NCBI GenBank assembly: GCA_964562425.1
Contig: CAZLTJ010000001.1
Span: 1-61,634 of the forward strand
Direction of reading: 5' to 3'
DNA: 61,634 nt
Source of the DNA: JAUWMV01 sp964562425
GTDB taxonomy: Bacteria > UBP14 > UBA6098 > B30-G16
The notes under the pieces are model-generated. The model had not been told where the DNA came from. It did not search any database and saw nothing but the letters and a program-made list of their open reading frames with translations. The translations under genes and the position numbers were made by a program. Of the stretch, positions 17,503 through 27,455 are shown one piece after another. Positions within the stretch are counted from its first letter, which is position 1. Each line of letters starts with the position of its first letter.

Positions 17503-18101
17503 GATTTATTAGAAACTCAATAGCAATCATTGTTGCTTTTTCAATTGTATTTATCTCTATTATCGGTTGTGCCAAAGAAGAGAAGAAGCAAGAGGAATCG
17601 AAACCCTTTATTTCAAAACTTTATGAGGAGAAAAAGCAAGAATCCTCAAGAACAAGTTTAAGAAAAGCACCAAACTTCACATTACCGTCAATTGACGGTA
17701 AAAAAATACAACTTTCTGATTATGCCGGAAATGTTATAATAATAAATTTTTGGGCTACATGGTGCAAACCATGCACTCAAGAAATACCATCATTCGTAAA
17801 ACTTCAGAAAAAATATAAGGATAAACCATTTACGATAATTGGCATAAACTTAGACAATCGCATATCTGAGAGCAAAATTAGACAATTCACAGAAAGCTAT
17901 GGGATAAACTACCCAATTGCCTTAGGAATGAAAGATCAATCCATTCTAACACTATTTGGAAGAATAACTTCAATTCCTACGACTTTTATAATTGATAAAA
18001 AAGGTTATATCAGGAAAAAAGTTATTGGATATGAATCAGAGCAATTTTTCGATGAGATATCGCGAGAACTTCTGGCTGAAGAAGTTGCAATAAAATCTTG
18101 A
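17499..18101 (+). CDS. TlpA/ResA-like thiol-disulfide oxidoreductase lipoprotein
   Basis: A 200-residue protein with a lipobox ending in Cys24 (SIIGC), a charged linker, then an AhpC/TSA-redoxin fold with WCKPC (88-92) and the cis-proline SIPTTFII. It would be anchored in a membrane facing the periplasm and reduce protein disulfides. Together with trxA directly upstream and osmC downstream it forms a thiol-redox set. Confidence 0.9.
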   Translation: MRFIRNSIAIIVAFSIVFISIIGCAKEEKKQEESKPFISKLYEEKKQESSRTSLRKAPNFTLPSIDGKKIQLSDYAGNVIIINFWATWCKPCTQEIPSFVKLQKKYKDKPFTIIGINLDNRISESKIRQFTESYGINYPIALGMKDQSILTLFGRITSIPTTFIIDKKGYIRKKVIGYESEQFFDEISRELLAEEVAIKS

Positions 18102-18119
18102 AATAATCGGAGAAATTAA

Positions 18120-18563
18120 ATGAGTAGAGAACTTAAAGTACGTCTAATACAAGGTGATGGGTTAACATTACTAGCTAAATCGGACTCAAACCATTGGATT
18201 GTCTTTGACACTTCAGAAGAATATGGCGGAAACTCTGGTGCAATAAAACCTTTCGAGGCTTTCATCGCTTCTTTAGGCGGTTGCACAGGAATGGATGTTC
18301 TTTCAATACTTAATAAAATGCGAGTGCCATTTCAAAGGCTTATAATTGAGATCATTGTCCAAAGGGTTGATGACCGTCCTAAGATTCCATCCCATATCGA
18401 TATAATTTATATTATTGAAGGTGATGAAAAGGAAATTCCCACAGAAAAAATCGAGCATGCCATATCATTATCGCAGGAAAAATATTGCTCGGTTTCTGCT
18501 GTGATAAAAAAAGCTGGAATTCCTATTGAATGGTCATATAAAATTAAATCTCCATCAAATTAA
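18120..18563 (+). CDS. OsmC family protein
   Basis: A 147-residue OsmC/Ohr fold protein with both redox cysteines: Cys55 (GGCTGMDV) and Cys123 (KYCSV). The family reduces organic hydroperoxides using a thiol donor. It lies 18 bases after the TlpA-like gene, so redox coupling with the neighbours is plausible but inferred. Confidence 0.92.
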   Translation: MSRELKVRLIQGDGLTLLAKSDSNHWIVFDTSEEYGGNSGAIKPFEAFIASLGGCTGMDVLSILNKMRVPFQRLIIEIIVQRVDDRPKIPSHIDIIYIIEGDEKEIPTEKIEHAISLSQEKYCSVSAVIKKAGIPIEWSYKIKSPSN

Positions 18564-18615
18564 GATGATTTTTCATTTTTTTTTCATTCCCTGCCCTTTT
18601 TCTTAAATCAAGGGC

Positions 18616-18642
18616 TTGACAAATTCATTTAAATCCTAATAT
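18616..18642 (+). promoter_or_regulatory. Putative promoter of the zinc-ribbon membrane protein gene
   Basis: TTGACA (18616-18621) in GGGCTTGACAA context, 15-base spacer, TAATAT (18637-18642), 31 bases before the ATG. Confidence 0.5.
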
Positions 18643-18673
18643 TCAGCATTGCAATTAGTTACGTGGGGTATTT

Positions 18674-19837
18674 ATGAATATAAAATGTCCAAAATGTGCT
18701 GTATCTATAGAAATCGATTTGGATAAATATCCACCCGGTCAAACTGTTGTGGTTTGTAAACACTGTAATGCAAAGTTTGCAATTAAAATTGATAAATCTA
18801 TCTACCACAATGCGAGAACAAAAAAGATATCCGATGTTATTTACGCCTTAGAATGTCCTTATTGCAAAAACAAGACCATTCATACTGCCAGATTACTTAA
18901 TAAATCTAAACTGTGGCAATGTCCAAAATGCAACAAGATATTTCATGTGGAAATCCCTGAAATTACACCAGATATCGGAGAAAAAATTCAATCCGAAATT
19001 AATAATGTATTCAACAACTCACAAAAAATAGAAACGGTATCAACATCGAGCCAAGAAGCAGAAGTTTTTAAAAAAACAACAGACCAACCCATTCAAGATA
19101 GTATTCAAGTTACACAAATCAAAGATGGTTTATCCCCCACTGACACTTCTGAGCAATCTCAACATATAAAACTGCTTGCTCCGTTAACTGAAGCTGAGAA
19201 ATACTCAGGCCATTTCCTTGTAAAAATGGGCAATAAGGTAAAAGGACCTATGTCATTTGCTAATGTTGAGAACTGGGCAAGAACTCATATAATGAAACCC
19301 GGAGCTTTGATTGCCATAGCACAAAAGGACCCAAAAAAGTTTTCTCCAGCAGAATTAATGCCTGAACTTAGACCGTTTTTTCATCCTGAAGAACAAAAAC
19401 CCACAAATATCCTTAAAGATTTGTTTAGTGAACCAACACCCGGCGAAAAAGTTCAAGCTGGACTAAGTTCGGGATTTCTGGGGGGAATTGTAACTGGTTT
19501 CATTCTTTCACCAATTATTTTATTTAAGCTTTGGACTCCTATTGCTATTTGGTCACCTTTTTTGCAGGTTGTAATTTTTATAGGTTTTATGGCTATTACT
19601 GGCATAGCACTCGGCGCAGTAAGTTCCATATTAGAAAGATGGATCCTAGAATACCCATGGAACGTAGTAATACAAGTTCTCATTACCCTAATATTTACTC
19701 TTATATTCTTTACAGTAAAAGCAATTCAATACGGAATAAAAAGTTCATTAATAACAAGTCTTTTAGTTTTTATTGTTATTCTGCTTACTGGATTACTTGT
19801 ATGCCAATTCCACAGAAGGTTTGAAGTTGTGGAATAA
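18674..19837 (+). CDS. Zinc-ribbon protein with GYF_2-like domain and C-terminal membrane region
   Basis: 387 residues in three parts. Residues 1-100 carry two Cys4 zinc ribbons (CPKC with CKHC; CPYC with CPKC). About 175-236 resemble the GYF_2/DUF4339 domain (HFLVKMGNKVKGPMSF). About 250-387 hold four hydrophobic helices. The combination of MJ0042-type ribbon, GYF_2 and membrane segments is seen in uncharacterised bacterial proteins. It probably senses or binds peptides at the inner membrane, but no function can be assigned. Confidence 0.75.
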   Translation: MNIKCPKCAVSIEIDLDKYPPGQTVVVCKHCNAKFAIKIDKSIYHNARTKKISDVIYALECPYCKNKTIHTARLLNKSKLWQCPKCNKIFHVEIPEITPDIGEKIQSEINNVFNNSQKIETVSTSSQEAEVFKKTTDQPIQDSIQVTQIKDGLSPTDTSEQSQHIKLLAPLTEAEKYSGHFLVKMGNKVKGPMSFANVENWARTHIMKPGALIAIAQKDPKKFSPAELMPELRPFFHPEEQKPTNILKDLFSEPTPGEKVQAGLSSGFLGGIVTGFILSPIILFKLWTPIAIWSPFLQVVIFIGFMAITGIALGAVSSILERWILEYPWNVVIQVLITLIFTLIFFTVKAIQYGIKSSLITSLLVFIVILLTGLLVCQFHRRFEVVE

Positions 19838-19959
19838 CAGACTGCATAGTTCCAGTTAGATAAGCTCATTTCTCAAATTCTTAAAAACTCGATTAAAATG
19901 ATAATTTTGATATTATTCCTCTTGCAGGTTTAATTTCCTTTCTAAATATTTTAGACATC

Positions 19960-20763
19960 ATGCTGAATGCATTAGGACAATTCATAGAAAGCAATTCATT
20001 CTTGCATAAACTTGATCCTCGAACGAAACTGTTTATGCTGCTAACTTTTGCAGTAATTGTTCTTATAGATTCTGCATTATGGAACCATTCAATTTCTTTT
20101 ATGCTTCTTATCCTTGCTACTGCAGTTTCGAAAATCAAGGCAAAGAAAATTATCGGTATCCTTTGGGGTTTCAGGATATTCGTTATGATAACATTCTTAA
20201 TTCATTTAATATTCACACCCTCACCAGATGCAATTTCTTGGGGAATTTTTCATGTAGGTCCCCTTGGAGTATTTAACGGCTTACTGTTTAGCCTACGAAT
20301 GTTGATGCTTTTGTGGGCAGCATCCCTATTTGGACATGTTACATCACCGATTGAACTTGCAGATTCCCTAGAGAAAATGTTGGGATTTGTAAAATTTTTC
20401 AGACTTCATCCCAGAGACATTTCTATGATTGTGATTCTTGCAATGCGGTATGTCCCTACTGTTATCGATGATACCAAAAGAATACGCTGGGCTCAGATAG
20501 CCAGAGGAGGTAACATTTCCAAAGGTTTACTTAAAAAAATAAAAGGCATAATTCCGATGGTGATACCATTGTTTGCGACATCTTTTCGGCGAGCTGATAA
20601 ACTCGCACTCGCATTGACACTAAGGGGTTATAATCCCACTCTTCCAAGAACAAAGCTCAAACCTATAGTGTATACTCCAAAAGATTATTGTGTTTCAATT
20701 TTAACATTATTATCATTAATTTCAGCAATTGTTTATAGATATAATTTACTTGAATTAATATAA
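19960..20763 (+). CDS. ecfT: Energy-coupling factor transporter transmembrane protein EcfT
   Basis: This 267-residue membrane protein has LDPRTKLF near the N-terminus, several membrane helices and the two coupling motifs IARGG (180-184) and TLRGY (220-224) that bind the ATPases. EcfT links substrate-binding S components to EcfA ATPases for vitamin or metal uptake. Neither an S component nor EcfA is adjacent; a fused EcfA lies 17 kb away at 37728-39119. No clear Shine-Dalgarno precedes the ATG. Confidence 0.92.
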   Translation: MLNALGQFIESNSFLHKLDPRTKLFMLLTFAVIVLIDSALWNHSISFMLLILATAVSKIKAKKIIGILWGFRIFVMITFLIHLIFTPSPDAISWGIFHVGPLGVFNGLLFSLRMLMLLWAASLFGHVTSPIELADSLEKMLGFVKFFRLHPRDISMIVILAMRYVPTVIDDTKRIRWAQIARGGNISKGLLKKIKGIIPMVIPLFATSFRRADKLALALTLRGYNPTLPRTKLKPIVYTPKDYCVSILTLLSLISAIVYRYNLLELI

Positions 20764-20991
20764 TTCTAACAATCAGATTTTATGAAAATTTACCTATCGA
20801 GTATACTAAGATTGAATATTTCTCTATCTTAATAGGGAGAAGCATTTGCACTATATTCATATGTTTGAATTAGCAAACAGACTGCCATCCAGAACTCTTT
20901 CTTTTTCAAAGTTTGAAATGAAACATTACAGTTATGTTTCTATCTAAATCGAAGATTTAAATTACTGAATTTAGAGCAATTATCATCTGTT

Positions 20992-22422
20992 CTATTTCAA
21001 ATACACAATTCGCTTTGTTAACTTCCGTCCTGTTTTTGTAGTTGTCCGAATGAGATATATACCACTACTAATAAATGGTTCTGGTTGCCATAACTCTTCA
21101 GTAGATTTCATTTTTATAGTTCTTATAAGTTTCCCTGAAATGTCAAATATCTCTAATGTAGAACCAGCAGGTGCGGAGATTTTACATGATGAATTGAATG
21201 GATTTGGGATAATTGAGATAGAAAAAAGCGATGGATTACTTTGGATCTCCTCTATTTCACCACAAAAGCAGGTTTTTACAGATCCCCAAAAATTCCCAAA
21301 TATATCGATCCACATTATCCAGAAATGATTGTTCAAGAAATGATCGTCACTTTCCCGCAAAAAACAAGCTGTGTGAATTTCAACAGGATTAACTCCGACT
21401 GCAATGGTTTCAGGAACTTCATCTATGTGATATCCTCTGATTAAACCATGCTCGGTTAAAATGTTTCCATATTCATCATAAAAAGTAACAAGATTAATAG
21501 GATAATAATCAAGAACATCTTCATACTTTCCTGTATGCCACACCCCTTCAGTTTCTCGAGGTGCAAATTTCTTCGAATGGTCATCGTCATGTATATTTAT
21601 AAAACGTCCACAGGATGCATGATCGAGCAAAGATTTCCCAAAAATATGATAGGGGAACTCCATTGTGCTACAATACAAAACCATATCTTGTGAAACAAAA
21701 GGATCAGCCAAATTCCCGAGGAGAAAGTCACTTTCATGGGAGACTAAATCGATTTCTTTTATAAAAACAGTAGGTAAAGGATACTCAAAAGTGCGACCTA
21801 TTACAAAAATTCTCCGACGAATAAAATCTTCTGTTAATATGATTACATCGAAAGCATCAGTAGGAAGATCTACTTCAACACAAGAATTTACAACAAAAGA
21901 GTCTCGCTCGATATTATAATCATATCTATATATCGAGTCATTAGACAACCAGAAAAGATGGGCATTATTAGTTTGAAAAAAGTCTGAATTATATGCATCA
22001 TCAATTGTCTGGGTTAACCATACATAATCATCAGAATATGTACCATATAGAGGAAATGAATAAATAAGAACTTTAGCAGTATCACCCTTTCGATAAGCAA
22101 CGACACATGATGAAGAGTGAATTAAATCAATACTATGAGACAAACCCCAAATTGAATCCCCAGTATCCACAATAATCAAAGAATCTACAGCCGAATCACC
22201 AAACATTGCTAAATAAAGCCCATTAATTCCGTTCACAGTTCCTATAAAAGGGAATCCACCTGTAAGTTTCGGGGATGTTACTGCATGTTTGACAAAAACT
22301 GAGTCACCAAGCAGTATTTTTGGGCTTGACCAAGCTGATAGTGAATTCACACAGGTTAGAAATATCACAAAGATTACAAAAGCACAAAACCACACAACAT
22401 AAACTCCTGACAATTTATTCAT
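20992..22422 (-). CDS. Secreted protein with T9SS-type C-terminal sorting domain
   Basis: The 476-residue product has a signal peptide (MNKLSGVYVVWFC and a hydrophobic core) and a central region with no recognised catalytic motif. The last 80 residues form a type IX-secretion-like sorting domain: IPNPFNSSCKI, LEIFDISGKLIRTI, SSGIYLIRT and a basic RIVYLK end. It would be exported and attached outside the cell. AAAGGAGG precedes the ATG. Tandem short strands in the middle suggest a beta-propeller, but this is weak. Confidence 0.8.
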   Translation of the reverse strand: MNKLSGVYVVWFCAFVIFVIFLTCVNSLSAWSSPKILLGDSVFVKHAVTSPKLTGGFPFIGTVNGINGLYLAMFGDSAVDSLIIVDTGDSIWGLSHSIDLIHSSSCVVAYRKGDTAKVLIYSFPLYGTYSDDYVWLTQTIDDAYNSDFFQTNNAHLFWLSNDSIYRYDYNIERDSFVVNSCVEVDLPTDAFDVIILTEDFIRRRIFVIGRTFEYPLPTVFIKEIDLVSHESDFLLGNLADPFVSQDMVLYCSTMEFPYHIFGKSLLDHASCGRFINIHDDDHSKKFAPRETEGVWHTGKYEDVLDYYPINLVTFYDEYGNILTEHGLIRGYHIDEVPETIAVGVNPVEIHTACFLRESDDHFLNNHFWIMWIDIFGNFWGSVKTCFCGEIEEIQSNPSLFSISIIPNPFNSSCKISAPAGSTLEIFDISGKLIRTIKMKSTEELWQPEPFISSGIYLIRTTTKTGRKLTKRIVYLK

Positions 22423-22507
22423 AATAAGCCTCCTTTATTTCAAATTAGGTTTTCTCTTAATAACAAAATTTTATTCATACATAATCTGTGATAAGTAGTT
22501 CAATAAT

Positions 22508-22536
22508 TAAATATTATCTATCTTAAAATATGTCAA
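22508..22536 (-). promoter_or_regulatory. Putative promoter of the T9SS-cargo gene
   Basis: Minus-strand TTGACA (22536-22531), 17-base spacer, TATTTA (22513-22508), 86 bases before the ATG at 22422. Confidence 0.45.
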
Positions 22537-22576
22537 GACTATTCTCTCCATTGAAACATAATTAATCTTTTCGAAT

Positions 22577-24313
22577 TTATGTGCGTAAGAAAATTCTTTC
22601 AAGTTCGTGTCTGGTAAATTTTACAAGTGAAGGTCGACCGTGAGGACAGTGATACGGGTCATCTGTCGTGAAAAGCTGATCAAAAAGTGCTTCTATCTCT
22701 TCCTGCGACAGTTTTTGACCTGCCCTAATTGATGAATGACAGGCAATACTTGCTGCAAATCTTTTTATAATATCCGGTGGTTCCTCTGTGACGTATTCTG
22801 ACATATCCTCAAGTATTCCCCTGATAATTTCAGAGTAATCTGTGGATCTTAGGAATGGTGGTATAGATTTAATTAGAACTTTATTGGGTGGCTGGATTTC
22901 TATTTCAAAACCAATCGACGATAAAAGCTCCAAACGATCCTCAAGAAACGATATCCAACTTAGAGAAATCTCAAATTCTTCAGGGAATAAAAGCCTTTGT
23001 CCTAGAATATCTCCCCCATCAAATGCAGACAATATTCTCTCATAAAGAATCCGTTCATGAGCAGCATGTTGGTCAATTATATACATACCATCGTTAGCGG
23101 GTACAACAATATAAGTCTCTGAAATCTGTAAATAGCTTTGCTGCGAATCTGTTCTAACCTTGTCAATATCACCCAGTGATGAAATTGCTTCGAGTATTTC
23201 CTGCTCAAACTGCTGTGGCTTTAGAGAGGTTGTTTTTGGTGTGGTTCCCATAACAAAATCAAATTTTTGCTGTGTATTCTCAAAAGGAGTTAAAACCAAA
23301 GGTCTCGGTTGAACTGCAGGAGATGCTTTATTTCCAACAGCTAAAATTATGTTTTTATATACAACTCTAAAAATTACCTCTTCTCTCCGGAATCTAACCT
23401 CAAGTTTGGAAGGATGAACATTTATGTCGACAAGTTCCGGTTGGGCTTCAATGAAAAGATACAGTATAGAGTGTCTTCTCGAAGGCAAAAAATCTGCATA
23501 TGCTTTTTTAATGGCGGCACTTATTAATCTGCTTCTGATAGGTCTGTTATTTAAATAAATATATTGCTCCTTTGAATTCGTTCTATTAAGCGTTCTATCC
23601 CCAGCAAACCCAAAAATCATATAATCGTCATCCTGACTATCGAATGGCAATAGTTTTTCAATTATCTCATGTCCGAAAATCTGCTCAATCCTTTGAATAT
23701 AATCCTCTGCTGCATTTAAAAAAAACATCTCATTCCCGTTATGCTCCAATCGGAAAGTAATATGAGGATTAGCAATAGCAATTTTTGTAAGCCAATCGAG
23801 ACAGGCATTAAGTTCCGATCGATCTGATTTGAGAAACTTTCTTCGGACTGGAATTTTGCTGAAAAGTTCTTTAACAACAAGAGTTGTGCCTAATTGTGCC
23901 CCAACCTCACCTTGTTCAATCAGTTCGCCGTGATCGATAATAATTCTGAATCCGAGCTCGTTCTTTTTTGGACGAGAAACGATTTCGAAAAACGAAACCG
24001 AGGCTATCGATGGCAACGCTTCGCCTCGAAAACCGAGTGTATTGATCGTATTAAGATCCTCAAAATCCTTAATTTTGCTTGTAGCATGTCGTTCTATTGC
24101 AAGAACCACATCTTCAGGTTCCATCCCATCGCCATTATCAACAACCTGAACAAGCTTTTTTCCACCCTCTTCAATTGTAATCTCAATAAATGATGCATTA
24201 GCATCGATTGAATTCTCAACTGCTTCCTTAACCACAGAAGCCGGACGTTCCACAACTTCACCAGCAGCTATTCTGTTTGCAACTTCGTCCGGTAGTTTTA
24301 TTATTTTTGTCAT
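22577..24313 (-). CDS. mutL: DNA mismatch repair protein MutL (endonuclease type)
   Basis: A 578-residue MutL with the GHKL ATPase (NSIDAN, DNGDGM, HATSKI, NTLGFRGEAL) and a C-terminal endonuclease domain. The metal-binding motif DQHA(X)2E(X)4E is intact (Asp414, Glu420, Glu425), with ACHSSIRAGQ and CPHGRP near the end. This is the MutH-independent type, which nicks the strand itself. It lies 11 bases after a TPR gene in a minus-strand run that begins with the giant Ig lipoprotein. mutS is not in the window. Confidence 0.97.
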   Translation of the reverse strand: MTKIIKLPDEVANRIAAGEVVERPASVVKEAVENSIDANASFIEITIEEGGKKLVQVVDNGDGMEPEDVVLAIERHATSKIKDFEDLNTINTLGFRGEALPSIASVSFFEIVSRPKKNELGFRIIIDHGELIEQGEVGAQLGTTLVVKELFSKIPVRRKFLKSDRSELNACLDWLTKIAIANPHITFRLEHNGNEMFFLNAAEDYIQRIEQIFGHEIIEKLLPFDSQDDDYMIFGFAGDRTLNRTNSKEQYIYLNNRPIRSRLISAAIKKAYADFLPSRRHSILYLFIEAQPELVDINVHPSKLEVRFRREEVIFRVVYKNIILAVGNKASPAVQPRPLVLTPFENTQQKFDFVMGTTPKTTSLKPQQFEQEILEAISSLGDIDKVRTDSQQSYLQISETYIVVPANDGMYIIDQHAAHERILYERILSAFDGGDILGQRLLFPEEFEISLSWISFLEDRLELLSSIGFEIEIQPPNKVLIKSIPPFLRSTDYSEIIRGILEDMSEYVTEEPPDIIKRFAASIACHSSIRAGQKLSQEEIEALFDQLFTTDDPYHCPHGRPSLVKFTRHELERIFLRT

Positions 24314-24324
24314 ATTTATTGTCT

Positions 24325-26730
24325 CTAATCTGAGTTTATAAGCAGAAATTTTCTTGCTTTTTCTGCTAATATGTCATCGTTTGAATTTTCAATAACAGTT
24401 TTCAACAAGCGATTAGCATCTGATTTCAATGAGTCAAATGCAGCATAAGCTTGTGCCATTCTGAACAAAAAAGACAGTGTAAGGTTTTTACAATCAAGCT
24501 TTTCAATTTCTCTCATCATAATACATGCGTTACTTATATACCCATTATCGAGAGACTCATTGCAACCATAAGTTAGTATTTTACAAGCGAAATCCGAATT
24601 TTTTATTGACATATTAAGTGTTATACTTGCAGCAGAATCCCCTAAACCCATACTCCACAGATTATTAACTAGACACTCTGTGAAATCTATGAATAAGGGA
24701 TTTTCAGGATTTATTTTACTTAATCGCTTATTTAAAAGCGTAACAGATTTATTATAATCCTCTATCTTACTGTAGCTCATAGCCATTTCAAGAATTGCAG
24801 AATCCGCAATTGTGGTTCCAACGTATTTGTCCTTAATTTGTGACAAAACAGCTATGCTCTTTTCAATATTCCCATCAATTTCTCTATGCCATCTGCCAAA
24901 AGCCAACATTGCGGTTGGCACCCACGGATAATCCATAACTTCAACCAATTCATCGAAAATATCTAACGCACTAAGTGTATCATTCTTTTTTAAATTAATT
25001 GTAATTAAGCAAAGCAAGGCTTTAGCCCATAATGAATCGCTGTTTGTAGATAAAAAACGAGCTTTTGTATAAAGATATATTGCATCCTGCTCTCTTCCAA
25101 TTCCTTCAAACTGTTGACCAATTTCCAGTGCTAAAAGTCTCGCTGTTTGTCTTTCTGGACGCATGTTAAGGAAACCATCAAAAATTTCAATTCGGTCATC
25201 ATACACACCCATTGCATATTTTGCTTTCTCAGCATATAATACAATAGAATCCGAAGCATCATTTTGAAAACTCTCTGCAATTCTCAATGGAACATCAAGA
25301 ATTTCTTCATACATTGCATCATCATAAAGCTTCTGTGAAAGAATTAATCCCAACCTAACAGTAGATGATGATCTTGGATATTTTAGCGCATATTGCTGTG
25401 CTGTAGCAATAGCTCTATCAATTTCTCTGAGAAATATTTGCGAAAGGAACATCCTATAAAGTGCTCGAGAACAATTAAATTGGCAATCCTTAAAGTATTC
25501 TTCGAATAGTCTTTCTGCGGTTCCGTAATCTCTTTGAAGAAAATAAGAGTTAGCAATAGCATATTTCACATGATCACGGAAAAAAGGCTTTTCAGCAAGC
25601 ATTCTAAGTACCGATCTTGCTTCTTCAAATTTTCTAATCCTTATTAATGACCATCCCTTACCCCATATTGCATAATCAATAAACACAGTATCATCGATCA
25701 TCTCATATAACTTAAGAGCCTTAGTGTAATCTTGAACATTATAGGCAGCTTCGGCAGAAAATATTATTGCTTCTTGAAATACATCATCACTGGCTTCAGA
25801 GGCGCTCTCAAACAATTTTAAGGCATTTGAGAACTTACGTCTATCCATAGCTCTCCATCCTCTTTGTATAAGAAGATCAGTCTGAATTCCACGAGGAATA
25901 GATTCGCTTTCTACTACCGACAATGAATCTGCATATTCATCGATAATTTTAGATATTCTCGTGAAATACGGACTGTCAGAGGATATTGCGGATGATACTA
26001 ATCGAGCGGAATCGAGTTCACCAAGCTTTACAAGACATATCGTTCTGAAAAAGTATGCCTCATCTCTCCACCATTGCAAATCTTCATTGTCTTCTGAATA
26101 AAGAGCTTCAGCAAAAAAGGAATCGGATATTCCAAATTCACTTTCTATAAATTTAATATATCCCAATCGGAAAAGAAGTTCGTTGAAAATAGGTATTTCG
26201 GGATAGGTTTGAAGCATACACATGAAAACAGAATATGCCGAATCATAAAATCCATGACGGAAAAAAAGGGTACCTCGCCAATAATCGGCGATAGAACTTA
26301 TGACGGGTATTTTATTCCGAGTCAAATCACGCAAAATGACTATAGAAGTATCAAATTTTTTATCCGATACACAAAGAGCAAAAAGCAATCTACCCCATGG
26401 GGTTTCCACAGGGAAATCTCCGCAATTTGAAGATTCTGCAAGTGCAGAAAGTATTGCGGACCAATTTTTAGGCTCCAAATCTCTCCATTGGAAAAGCATA
26501 TAGTAAATATCTAGAGCCTGCTCAATTTCTCCATGCTGTTTTAATAATTCGGCTTGTAAAAGAAAATCGACACCGGAAAAAGAAGGTTCTTCCCAAAATT
26601 TCGATTCATAATGTGATGTACAAAACGCTTGCCCGACAATAAACAGCTCAATTAAAATGAGAAACACCAATGGAAAATGAATACTGATTGTTTTTCCAAA
26701 AAACTGGTAAGATTTCAATGTCGAGCACAT
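24325..26730 (-). CDS. Large secreted TPR/SEL1-like repeat protein
   Basis: An 801-residue protein with an N-terminal hydrophobic signal segment (about residues 17-36), then TPR-like helical repeats throughout (LLKQHGEIEQALDIYY, ALKLYEMIDDT, AERLFEEYFKDCQ). It is a predicted periplasmic scaffold of unknown partner. The ATG at 26730 has AAAGGA 6 bases upstream, so the start is supported even though it lies 83 bases inside the upstream barrel gene in another frame. mutL follows after 11 bases. Confidence 0.78.
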   Translation of the reverse strand: MCSTLKSYQFFGKTISIHFPLVFLILIELFIVGQAFCTSHYESKFWEEPSFSGVDFLLQAELLKQHGEIEQALDIYYMLFQWRDLEPKNWSAILSALAESSNCGDFPVETPWGRLLFALCVSDKKFDTSIVILRDLTRNKIPVISSIADYWRGTLFFRHGFYDSAYSVFMCMLQTYPEIPIFNELLFRLGYIKFIESEFGISDSFFAEALYSEDNEDLQWWRDEAYFFRTICLVKLGELDSARLVSSAISSDSPYFTRISKIIDEYADSLSVVESESIPRGIQTDLLIQRGWRAMDRRKFSNALKLFESASEASDDVFQEAIIFSAEAAYNVQDYTKALKLYEMIDDTVFIDYAIWGKGWSLIRIRKFEEARSVLRMLAEKPFFRDHVKYAIANSYFLQRDYGTAERLFEEYFKDCQFNCSRALYRMFLSQIFLREIDRAIATAQQYALKYPRSSSTVRLGLILSQKLYDDAMYEEILDVPLRIAESFQNDASDSIVLYAEKAKYAMGVYDDRIEIFDGFLNMRPERQTARLLALEIGQQFEGIGREQDAIYLYTKARFLSTNSDSLWAKALLCLITINLKKNDTLSALDIFDELVEVMDYPWVPTAMLAFGRWHREIDGNIEKSIAVLSQIKDKYVGTTIADSAILEMAMSYSKIEDYNKSVTLLNKRLSKINPENPLFIDFTECLVNNLWSMGLGDSAASITLNMSIKNSDFACKILTYGCNESLDNGYISNACIMMREIEKLDCKNLTLSFLFRMAQAYAAFDSLKSDANRLLKTVIENSNDDILAEKARKFLLINSD

Positions 26731-27382
26731 AATTATCCTTTATATCCCAGTTAAAACCAATAACTGGTCTTACAATTGTAGAACTTCTAATACTACTCTT
26801 GTATCCTGTCAGAGATAGTCCAACTTTAGCATGCCAGGTTCCAGTGGCATTAATGAAAATAGCTCTTACACCAATATATGGTATTATGTTTCTATATTTC
26901 AAGGCTAAAATAGCATCGGTTGAAAACTCTCTCCAACTATAAAACACATTATATTTTTGACTAAATAGTTCTACATCACCCCATGATCTAACCAAAATGC
27001 ATTTCCCATCAAGCAAAGTTTTAATTCTACTTCTCCCCCAAGTTCCAATTTCCCACTCCAGTCTAGCATTAGCACCAGCCAAAAGCTCCCATGAGCCATT
27101 ATATTGGGATTCACCCGGGTAAGTAACATTTAAATCGGCACCACCGAATACAATAGCCAATTCCAAATGCTTAAACCAGCTGTGAGCTAATCTTAGTGCT
27201 AGCCTTTGCGACCAAAAATTGATATTCCCTGCACTACCTTCAAAAGGAAATACATCATATGAGTATTCCGACGACATTAGCAACATTCTATCGGGGGTTA
27301 TGTATGCTGGATTGGCAGACGACAAACCACCGGCAGCTGAGAACATGATAAACAATATTGATAACATGGTCAGAAATCTCAT
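26648..27382 (-). CDS. Predicted outer-membrane beta-barrel protein
   Basis: 244 residues: signal peptide with cleavage near SSA-NP (about residue 23), then alternating hydrophobic/aromatic strands and a terminal strand YSFSIGVSHFN typical of a small barrel. GGGAGG precedes the ATG. It lies 73 bases downstream of the giant Ig lipoprotein gene and overlaps the following TPR gene by 83 bases. It may be the membrane partner of the lipoprotein; this is inference from position. Confidence 0.68.
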   Translation of the reverse strand: MRFLTMLSILFIMFSAAGGLSSANPAYITPDRMLLMSSEYSYDVFPFEGSAGNINFWSQRLALRLAHSWFKHLELAIVFGGADLNVTYPGESQYNGSWELLAGANARLEWEIGTWGRSRIKTLLDGKCILVRSWGDVELFSQKYNVFYSWREFSTDAILALKYRNIIPYIGVRAIFINATGTWHAKVGLSLTGYKSSIRSSTIVRPVIGFNWDIKDNYVLDIEILPVFWKNNQYSFSIGVSHFN

Positions 27383-27455
27383 TGTATCCTCCCGGTATTA
27401 AACAAATTATCCAAATTCACATATAAACAATTAATATATACAAATACTCACTAAT

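Noticed and set aside
18593..18615. GCCCTT/AAGGGC inverted repeat after osmC as a terminator
   Set aside because: The stem is only 6 bp with an 11-base loop and is followed directly by a TTGACA promoter rather than a T tract.
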